Of a DNA stretch of 9,386 nucleotides, positions 1 through 4,744 are shown one piece after another. The translations under genes and the position numbers were made by a program. The DNA is from Pyrobaculum sp. (lineage in GTDB: Archaea > Thermoproteota > Thermoprotei > Thermoproteales > Thermoproteaceae). Below the pieces are notes generated by a model, which did no database searches, was not told the DNA's origin, and worked only from the letters and a program-made list of their open reading frames with translations. Every line of letters begins with the position of its first letter. Within the stretch, counting starts at the first letter, position 1. The DNA lies in the NCBI GenBank assembly GCA_009903905.1, contig WYEI01000167.1, forward strand, positions 1 through 9,386. Direction: 5' to 3'.

Positions 1-568
1 ATCCGCTGAAGCCCTCGGCGCCGAACTGCCCAAGCAGGTGAAGCGCCACGTCCTTGCCCATTACGCCCCTTAGGAACCGCCCCTCAACGTCTATCCTAAA
101 CGGCATAGGCACCACCAGCCAGGTCTTGCCCAGCTTAAGCGTTGCGGCTATGTCGGTAGCCCCGAGACCCTGGGCGAAGGCCCCCACGGCGCCTGCCGTG
201 TTTGTGTGGGAATCCGCGGCGAAGACCACCTGCTCCGGCATGGCGTATTTCTCCAGAATTATCTGGTGGAGAATGCCGCCGCCCACGTCGTAGAAATGCG
301 GCAGGCCAAGCGACTTTACGTGCTTCCTGATGTAGACCATGATCTCGGCGGCTCTCTGAGTAGGCGGAGGAGATAGGTGGTCAAACGCCACCACCACCCT
401 GTCTCTGTCAAACACCTCCACCTTACCCATAGACTCCAGCACCTCCAACACGTGGTACCCCGTGAGGTCGTGGAACCCCACCAAATCCGGCGCCACCTCA
501 ACCACCTCGCCCGGGGTCGGCGCCTTCCCCAACTTTTTAGAGAATATGTATTCAGTCCACGTAGGCAT
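1..568 (-). CDS. Aconitase/3-isopropylmalate dehydratase large subunit (LeuC-type), N-terminal part, truncated by window edge
   Basis: The gene reads leftward from an ATG at 568 and leaves the window after 189 codons, so the C-terminal part is not visible. Family members are Fe-S hydro-lyases that isomerise hydroxy-acids by dehydration and rehydration (isopropylmalate in leucine synthesis, homocitrate or citrate in relatives). The family signature is clear: DHLSPP at residues 63-68, GGGILHQ at 96-102, ADSHTNTAGAVGAFAQGLGA at 118-137 and TDIAATLKLGKTW at 138-150. The cysteines that normally hold the 4Fe-4S cluster would lie further on and cannot be checked. The start is supported by a TATA-like box about 24 bases upstream, which fits a leaderless message. 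The family is nearly certain. The substrate is not: the stretch TGYHVLEVLESMG (36-48) followed by DHLSPPPTQRAAE departs from the LeuC sequences I remember, so a paralogue of different specificity is possible. Confidence 0.9.
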   Translation of the reverse strand, partial: MPTWTEYIFSKKLGKAPTPGEVVEVAPDLVGFHDLTGYHVLEVLESMGKVEVFDRDRVVVAFDHLSPPPTQRAAEIMVYIRKHVKSLGLPHFYDVGGGILHQIILEKYAMPEQVVFAADSHTNTAGAVGAFAQGLGATDIAATLKLGKTWLVVPMPFRIDVEGRFLRGVMGKDVALHLLGQFGAEGFSG

Positions 569-584
569 GTAGAGAAAAAACGTT

Positions 585-597
585 CTATATATAAAAA
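585..597 (-). promoter_or_regulatory. TATA box for the aconitase-family gene
   Basis: The minus strand reads TTTTTATATATAG, centred about 24 bases upstream of the ATG at 568. This is the position expected when transcription begins at or next to the start codon, a common arrangement in crenarchaea. It is the strongest TATA-like sequence in the window. Confidence 0.7.
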
Positions 598-599
598 AA
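593..599 (-). terminator. T-run terminator after the subtilisin gene
   Basis: Seven T residues on the minus strand begin 9 bases after the stop codon of the protease gene (stop at 608-610). Archaeal RNA polymerase terminates readily at such T tracts without needing a hairpin. The run merges directly into the TATA box of the next gene, so the same few bases may serve both purposes. Confidence 0.45.
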
Positions 600-607
600 T
601 TTAGGGC

Positions 608-1798
608 TTACCCTACCCGCAGTGCGGCGTTTACCGCCGCGTAGGCGTCCACAAGCCCGTAGCCGCTGAACACGTCAAAGCCGGCGGGGCCTATGTCTCT
701 TGCCGTGGAGGTCAGCACTTGGTACATCTCGTCGGGCGTCAGTGGCCTTAGGCCTAAGGCGGATCTGACGGCTTGTATCAACGCCACCACACCTGTGACG
801 TGGGGCGTCGCCATGGAGGTGCCGGACATGTAGGCATATTGTCCGCCTGGGTAGGTGGAGAGTATGTTGACGCCGGGCGCCGCCACGTCCACCTCGGGGC
901 CGTCGCTCGACCAGGTGGGCACGTTGTAGTTCTGGTCGACGGCCGCCACAGCAATTACCCAGCTGTACCTCGCCGGGTATGCGACGTTGTTTGTGCTGGG
1001 GTTGCCGTCGCCTGAGTTTCCAGCGGCTACAACCTGTATGGCGCCTTGTTGATAGGCCCAGTAAGACGCGTCTCTGAGCACTGAGGCGTCTGAGGGGCCG
1101 CCCAGCGACATCGACAGTATCTTGACGCCGGCCTTTACGGCCTCCACTATGCCTTCTGCGATATCGCTGTAGTAGCCGCTTCCGGAGTCGCTTAAGACCT
1201 TGACGGCCACCAGCCGGACTTTGGGCGCCACCCCCGCCATGCCGACGTTGTTGAGAGAGGCCGCGATTATGCCGGCGACGTGCGTGCCGTGGCCGTTCCT
1301 ATCTGCGCAATTCGCCAAGTTCGTGCCTTTGTAAAGCCTTGTCCCCACGGTGTATATACAATACACCACTTTTCCAGAGAGCTCTGGATGTTTGTAATCG
1401 ATGCCTGTGTCTAAAACAGCCACCGTGACTCCGTAGCCGAAGGCGGCGTCTCCGATGGTGGTGAAATAAGCGTCCCATACCAGATGCGCGTTTATCATCT
1501 TCACGTTCCACTGCACGTCTGAATAATCTCCGAAGCCCACGGCGTACGCCACCTTATCCTCCTCCACGTACCTAACGTTTTTCAGCTTCCCTTTCAACTC
1601 GTCCACTTTGTGGTCGGGAACCTGAAGCACAACTGCCTTGATTTCTCTGATGTGTTTCAACGCCTTTATCTCTCCGGTGTTGTTCAGCTGGCTGAGCCCG
1701 TTGAGCGCGGAGGCGTCTTCATACCCCACGACAATTCTCGCCGCGTTTAGAAACGCCGCCAGCGCCAACAGCGCCAGGATTTTAGTTCTTGCGGCCAT
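608..1798 (-). CDS. Secreted subtilisin-type serine protease (S8 family)
   Basis: This 396-residue protein is a probable exported, heat-stable endopeptidase. Residues 1-25 form a signal peptide, with a basic start (MAARTK) and a hydrophobic stretch through about residue 20. Residues about 40-88 look like an I9-type propeptide that acts as intramolecular chaperone and inhibitor until removed. The catalytic domain follows, with the whole triad present: Asp130 in VAVLDTGID, His170 in NGHGTHVAG and Ser328 in SGTSMATPH. The oxyanion-hole Asn261 lies in VAAGNSGD. The only two cysteines, Cys147 and Cys164, lie between the catalytic Asp and His and could form a disulfide. There is no C-terminal extension, so the enzyme is compact like aqualysin- or thermitase-sized subtilases. 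The ATG at 1798 is chosen because it begins a proper signal peptide and has a TATA-like box about 24 bases upstream. Family assignment is very secure; the substrate is unknown. Confidence 0.96.
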   Translation of the reverse strand: MAARTKILALLALAAFLNAARIVVGYEDASALNGLSQLNNTGEIKALKHIREIKAVVLQVPDHKVDELKGKLKNVRYVEEDKVAYAVGFGDYSDVQWNVKMINAHLVWDAYFTTIGDAAFGYGVTVAVLDTGIDYKHPELSGKVVYCIYTVGTRLYKGTNLANCADRNGHGTHVAGIIAASLNNVGMAGVAPKVRLVAVKVLSDSGSGYYSDIAEGIVEAVKAGVKILSMSLGGPSDASVLRDASYWAYQQGAIQVVAAGNSGDGNPSTNNVAYPARYSWVIAVAAVDQNYNVPTWSSDGPEVDVAAPGVNILSTYPGGQYAYMSGTSMATPHVTGVVALIQAVRSALGLRPLTPDEMYQVLTSTARDIGPAGFDVFSGYGLVDAYAAVNAALRVG

Positions 1799-1809
1799 GG
1801 AGCCGTTTG

Positions 1810-1815
1810 AAAAAA
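1810..1815 (-). terminator. Possible T-run terminator of the rpo11-nep1 operon
   Basis: Six T residues on the minus strand lie about 35 bases beyond the stop codon of the TIM-barrel gene (1849-1851) and just before the protease start. This is the only T-rich tract between the two genes. It could end the operon transcript, but it also lies downstream of the protease TATA box, so the assignment is weak. Confidence 0.25.
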
Positions 1816-1817
1816 TG

Positions 1818-1826
1818 TTAATAAAT
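1818..1826 (-). promoter_or_regulatory. TATA-like box for the subtilisin gene
   Basis: The minus strand reads ATTTATTAA, centred about 24 bases upstream of the protease ATG at 1798, again fitting a leaderless transcript. It lies in the 50-base spacer after the stop codon of the upstream operon, so the protease need not depend on operon read-through. Confidence 0.5.
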
Positions 1827-1848
1827 GTTTTGGTGTATACCTCTTTAA

Positions 1849-2598
1849 CTATGTCATTAATTCGTTGAAAATCTCCGCAACGCGTTTCTGCACCTTTTTC
1901 GACACGCCGACGCTCCTCGCAGTCTCCAGGACCTCAGCCCCTATGCGGAGCTGTAGGTCGAGCTCGCCGAAGAACTGGGGCGCCTGTCTAATGGTGGCCC
2001 GGCCATCCCACTGTATTAAATAAAGCGCTTGCAACACCTCGACGTAGTTTATGCGGCCGATTGGGTCAAACGGCGGGAGGCGGGGCCCCCTCTCGCCCCG
2101 TCTGTTGGACAGATAAATCTCCCGCATGTAGCCGCTCAGCGCCACTATTGTCCTGTAGATCTCCTTCGTCCCCCTGGCCTTCACGGGGTCGTACACTATC
2201 CTCGCCGCAGTGGGCCTGACGACACGCGCCACCTGCTCCACATCCAGGATCCTCGTCATAGGCGGCACCCCGTATATCCAGTTCACCTCCACCCCGTACC
2301 CAACGGCCTTGTCGTATATAGCCGCTACCTCGTCCAACGCAGGCAACGGCGGAAGCACAAGCCTCCTCACCCCGAGGGCATCTGCAAACATCACATACCA
2401 GTCGAACTCCTCCCCAGCCACCCGGGGCAACACCAACGCCTCCGGCGGCATCTCTTCGAACTCAAGCGCCGCGGCGACGGGGGACCGGGAGGTGTCGAGC
2501 TCCCCCACCTCCAGCACATACGGCACACCAGCCCGCCCCACGTATCTAAGGAGCCGGCGCCACCGGCCCCTCCTCTTGAGGTAGACCTGGTACCTCAT
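1849..2598 (-). CDS. TIM-barrel protein resembling xylose isomerase-like sugar-phosphate isomerases/epimerases, probably degenerate active site
   Basis: This 249-residue protein has alternating strand and helix segments expected of a TIM barrel: VPYVLEVG (25-32), VRRLVLPP (77-84), VEVNWIYG (103-110), AARIVYDP (131-138) and MREIYLSN (158-165). The segment from about 158 to 204 follows the end of the xylose isomerase-like family: a strand, a loop, an 'id-y-evl-aL' helix and a closing strand before WDGRATIR. The residues that usually bind the metal appear altered. The normal His/Asp strand reads YLSNRRGERG and the final Glu position seems to be Arg204 or Gln205; Asp137 is kept. I infer a non-catalytic or repurposed barrel. 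Its ATG overlaps the nep1 stop in an ATGA, indicating coupled translation in the rpo11-nep1 operon. A role in RNA or ribosome metabolism is suggested only by this position. Confidence 0.6.
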   Translation of the reverse strand: MRYQVYLKRRGRWRRLLRYVGRAGVPYVLEVGELDTSRSPVAAALEFEEMPPEALVLPRVAGEEFDWYVMFADALGVRRLVLPPLPALDEVAAIYDKAVGYGVEVNWIYGVPPMTRILDVEQVARVVRPTAARIVYDPVKARGTKEIYRTIVALSGYMREIYLSNRRGERGPRLPPFDPIGRINYVEVLQALYLIQWDGRATIRQAPQFFGELDLQLRIGAEVLETARSVGVSKKVQKRVAEIFNELMT

Positions 2599-3260
2599 AC
2601 CAGCCCGGCCGCGAGCTCAGCCGCAACCACAGCCCTGCAGACCGCCTGCGGCGCGTCCATCGCCTCCTCGCCTATCCTGTACACCCCCGCCGCCTTTTCT
2701 AGAACCCACCTGTTTGCGAAGTCCCCACGGGGGAACCCACCAACGACAACCACAGAGCCCAACAGCGACCGGCCTAAACCCGGCAGAGACGCCTTCTCCC
2801 CGGCCTCGTGCAGAGCGACCCAACGGCCCCCCAGCTTCTCCAACAGGCCGCGGAGGCTTTTCCGGCTCAGCTCCATAAGCGGCTCGCCGCTGGGCGGCAC
2901 TTTCCCAGCCGAGAAAAGCTGCTCCATTAACGACACGAAGTTGTTGTAGTTCTTGGGAACCCTGGTCTCAGGGCGGATTGAGATTACGTGGTCATCCCGC
3001 GTATGTACATACACCCGCCCAAGTCCCCTCCTGTTTAGCAGGCTGTATTGAAACGCCAGCAGAACTTGGTGCACTATGTCGGGCCTCCCCCTCCTAGCCG
3101 CGTCTGTTAGCTGAGACATAGCCGGGTGGTGCCTCGCCCTGTCGAGCAGAAGCTCCCCAGGCCTCTTGCCCCGCCTCCTCGCGTCGGCCACCACCGCTGG
3201 GTGGCCCCAGAGCTCCCTAGGCACGAGCTCCAAGGCGGATTCGGCGAGTACCAGAATCAC
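2595..3260 (-). CDS. nep1: Nep1/Emg1-type rRNA pseudouridine N1-methyltransferase
   Basis: Nep1 (Emg1) is a SPOUT-class enzyme that uses S-adenosylmethionine to methylate N1 of a pseudouridine in small-subunit rRNA, and it helps the 40S/30S particle mature. The 221-residue length matches archaeal members. Recognisable family blocks are SALELVPREL (8-17) at the N-terminus, RRGRPDIVH (56-64), which is the conserved RNA-binding/active-site motif, VYVHTRDD (83-90), IRPETRVPKNY (95-105) and the SAM-pocket loop VVVGGFPRGDF (171-181). The start is GTG at 3260, overlapping the TGA of rpo11 as GTGA, and the stop overlaps the next ATG. It therefore sits in the middle of a tightly coupled operon. All conserved blocks appear intact. 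Confidence 0.94.
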   Translation of the reverse strand: MILVLAESALELVPRELWGHPAVVADARRRGKRPGELLLDRARHHPAMSQLTDAARRGRPDIVHQVLLAFQYSLLNRRGLGRVYVHTRDDHVISIRPETRVPKNYNNFVSLMEQLFSAGKVPPSGEPLMELSRKSLRGLLEKLGGRWVALHEAGEKASLPGLGRSLLGSVVVVGGFPRGDFANRWVLEKAAGVYRIGEEAMDAPQAVCRAVVAAELAAGLV

Positions 3261-3526
3261 TGGAGGAAGCCCTTCTCAAGCTCTTCTAGATCAGCCAAGA
3301 TCGTGTTTACAGCCCTCTGCACGGCCTCCAGGGGGGTGCCCCTCCTCACCTTTAGCTTAAAGTAGACGTTTTCCTGCAGGGGGTGATCCACGTCGAATTG
3401 CACATACTCGACGTCTGGGTCGTTGGATAGGTACTCCACCAGCGGCGAGAACAAGGTGTAAGACTCCCCCTTTACCTTGACCTCCAGATGTTTATCGTCC
3501 AGTCTCAAAATCTCTAGGTTAAGCAC
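3257..3526 (-). CDS. rpo11: DNA-directed RNA polymerase subunit Rpo11 (RpoL)
   Basis: Rpo11 (older name RpoL or subunit L) is the archaeal counterpart of eukaryotic RPB11. It pairs with Rpo3 to form the alpha-like assembly platform of RNA polymerase. The 89-residue length is typical. The family core is visible: YTLFSPLVEYLSNDPDVEYV (23-42), the DHPL signature at 47-50, YFKLKVRRGTPLEAVQRAV (55-73) and a C-terminal amphipathic helix that packs on the partner. The start is GTG at 3526, 8 bases after the stop of the DUF2067 gene; I see no convincing Shine-Dalgarno sequence there. Its stop overlaps the nep1 start by four bases, so the two are probably translated together. Confidence 0.93.
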   Translation of the reverse strand: MLNLEILRLDDKHLEVKVKGESYTLFSPLVEYLSNDPDVEYVQFDVDHPLQENVYFKLKVRRGTPLEAVQRAVNTILADLEELEKGFLQ

Positions 3527-3534
3527 ACAGAAGG

Positions 3535-4131
3535 CTATCTGAGGTTTTTTAAATTTTCCAACAGAAGAACCCGCGTCTTCTGGGGAGGGTGTCTGAGGCT
3601 TAACACGGCGCCTCTGTTTAAAACACCTGCTTTTATAAGCTCCTCCACAGCCGCCTCTATGGAGATCCCCCTGGCGAAGGCATACGCCACCACCACCCTC
3701 TTAGCCTGGGGGGTCAGGGGATGTTTCTCCGCCTCTTCGTACATCTTTGAAAGAGCCTCAGCCGCCTCCAACACCTCCTCGTAGCTCAGCTCGGTCTCCA
3801 GCACATCTCCCTGAACCTCCGCGAAGAACCCCTTGAACCTCAACGCATCAGCCACTACGTCTGGGGGGATGGGCCTTGTGAGCTCCGCGTCTCTAAACAA
3901 GACGAGCAACGGCACCTGGACGACGCCGCGCCCCCCTCTGGCCAGCCCCGCAAGCCTCTTCACAAGAGCAACCGCGTCTTCCAGCTCCTCCCCCTCGCCC
4001 TCCAGCTGCACGTAGACGTGTGTAAGGCGGGTGTTGACTATATACGTCGTCTTGACGTGCTTCTGTATAAACACGAGGAACCTCTCAACCTCCTCCCTTG
4101 TGTTGAACTTAAACGACAAGGTTACATACAC
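3535..4131 (-). CDS. DUF2067-type conserved archaeal protein, first gene of the rpo11-nep1 operon
   Basis: This 198-residue protein matches from memory the archaeal DUF2067 family, whose biochemical role is unknown. The N-terminal half suggests an alpha/beta fold: strand MYVTLSFKF (1-9), helix REEVERFLVFIQKH (12-25), strand THVYVQLEG (37-45), then helix DAVALVKRLAGLA (52-64). The C-terminal part is helical and ends in a basic tail (LLLENLKNLR). There is no signal peptide, membrane segment or cysteine. The start is GTG at 4131, chosen because a TATA-like box is centred 25 bases upstream. It leads an operon with Rpo11 and Nep1, so a link to transcription or rRNA/RNA handling is plausible, but only by association. 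Confidence 0.75.
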   Translation of the reverse strand: MYVTLSFKFNTREEVERFLVFIQKHVKTTYIVNTRLTHVYVQLEGEGEELEDAVALVKRLAGLARGGRGVVQVPLLVLFRDAELTRPIPPDVVADALRFKGFFAEVQGDVLETELSYEEVLEAAEALSKMYEEAEKHPLTPQAKRVVVAYAFARGISIEAAVEELIKAGVLNRGAVLSLRHPPQKTRVLLLENLKNLR

Positions 4132-4151
4132 GCCGAACCCTGGGGCCGGAG

Positions 4152-4160
4152 TTAAAAAAT
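4152..4160 (-). promoter_or_regulatory. TATA-like box for the DUF2067-rpo11-nep1 operon
   Basis: The minus strand reads ATTTTTTAA, centred about 25 bases upstream of the GTG at 4131. No other A/T-rich box of this kind lies near the operon, and the internal junctions overlap or are 8 bases long, so this is probably the promoter for all four genes. Confidence 0.55.
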
Positions 4161-4174
4161 TTGTCAGTCTCGTA

Positions 4175-4190
4175 AGAAGCCCCAGCTTCT
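4175..4190 (-). terminator. Small hairpin plus downstream T6 tract after the 143-residue gene
   Basis: AGAAGC and GCTTCT form a perfect 6-bp stem around a 4-base loop in the 117-base spacer between the orphan gene (stop at 4249) and the DUF2067 gene. On the minus strand it is followed about 15 bases later by six T residues (4154-4159), which also belong to the operon TATA box. It may end the orphan transcript or be chance; the stem is short for a thermophile. Confidence 0.25.
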
Positions 4191-4248
4191 AACCGACTCA
4201 GTAGGCCTTCACGAGCTCCAGCGGCAATTTTAGTTGAGGAAATAACGG

Positions 4249-4680
4249 TTAAAGCGGTCTCACGTATTCCCTCGCCGCTGTGGTGAATGCCAGCAGACCC
4301 TTCGGTCTGTACACCTCTCTTATCGTGTCTTCGTATACCTCGTATCGGCTGAATGCCAGCTCTAGCTTTGTCTCCTTCACGGCGCCGTTTTGGGCGCAGT
4401 ATGCCCTTAGCTGATTCAACGAGAGGCACACCTCCGACCCATCCCTAGCCACGTAAACCTCAACCATGTACGGGTGGGGGTTGTTTACTGGCTTCTCCTT
4501 CACCACCCTCACCATCCACGGGTATTTGCGTAGAGCCTTCGCTATTTCAACCAGCCTTTCCCTGGCGTGGGGAGCCCACGCCCTAATCCACTCCACGCCG
4601 AATGCCTCCAGCTCTGGATACTCCCGTAATAGTTCCTCCGCCTGGTCAGTCTTAACAAGCCGGCTTAGGCGGCTTCCCAT
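4249..4680 (-). CDS. Unrecognised 143-residue protein, divergent from the PaRep2b-type gene
   Basis: I do not recognise this protein. From the ATG at 4680 it has 143 residues, beginning MGSRLSRLVKTDQAEELL. Residues about 12-52 look helical and charged; the region from about 53 to 85 (PWMVRVVKEK, YMVEVYVARDG) looks like two beta strands; the rest is mixed, with Cys84 and Cys93 in EVCLSLNQLRAYC. There is no signal peptide or membrane helix. An upstream in-frame ATG at 4746 would add 22 residues (MRQFKNNYTRKTEISRHKDT...). That stretch is A/T-rich, unlike the coding sequence, and would overlap the start of the plus-strand gene, so I prefer 4680. A TATA-like sequence at 4730-4739 supports transcription starting inside that stretch. 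It is probably a real gene because codon use and composition match its neighbours, but it may be lineage-specific. Confidence 0.6.
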   Translation of the reverse strand: MGSRLSRLVKTDQAEELLREYPELEAFGVEWIRAWAPHARERLVEIAKALRKYPWMVRVVKEKPVNNPHPYMVEVYVARDGSEVCLSLNQLRAYCAQNGAVKETKLELAFSRYEVYEDTIREVYRPKGLLAFTTAAREYVRPL

Positions 4681-4729
4681 CTCCGCCGTGTCTTTGTGCC
4701 TTGAGATTTCTGTTTTTCTTGTGTAGTTG

Positions 4730-4739
4730 TTTTTAAACT
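4730..4739 (-). promoter_or_regulatory. TATA-like element in the divergent spacer
   Basis: The minus strand reads GTTTAAAAAC. A start of transcription about 26 bases downstream (near 4708) would give the 143-residue gene a leader of about 28 bases. The box is only about 10 bases from the plus-strand ATG at 4745, too close to be the TATA box for a message starting before that codon. No clear plus-strand promoter was found. Confidence 0.35.
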
Positions 4740-4744
4740 GGCGC

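Noticed and set aside
2029..2949. A 306-codon open frame on the plus strand
   Set aside because: It lies opposite nep1 and the TIM-barrel gene, both well supported, and its product is a Pro/His/Arg-rich string typical of an antisense shadow in GC-rich DNA.
4132..4248. Possible C/D box small RNA in the spacer
   Set aside because: CTGA-like D boxes occur on the minus strand, but no acceptable RTGATGA C box or proper guide spacing was found.
4256..4262. GTCTCAC near the left end and its inverted copy GTGAGAC at 8656-8662 near the right end of the possible insertion
   Set aside because: Seven matching bases at both stop codons is within chance, and no longer inverted repeat or target duplication surrounds them.
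4109..4429. A 106-codon minus-strand frame overlapping the orphan gene and the DUF2067 start
   Set aside because: It runs through the non-coding spacer and the operon promoter, has no recognisable pattern and overlaps better-supported frames.
4727..4744. TTG start for the PaRep2b gene
   Set aside because: It directly follows an in-frame stop and adds only FLNWR before an ATG; the ATG at 4745 is simpler, though TTG is not excluded.
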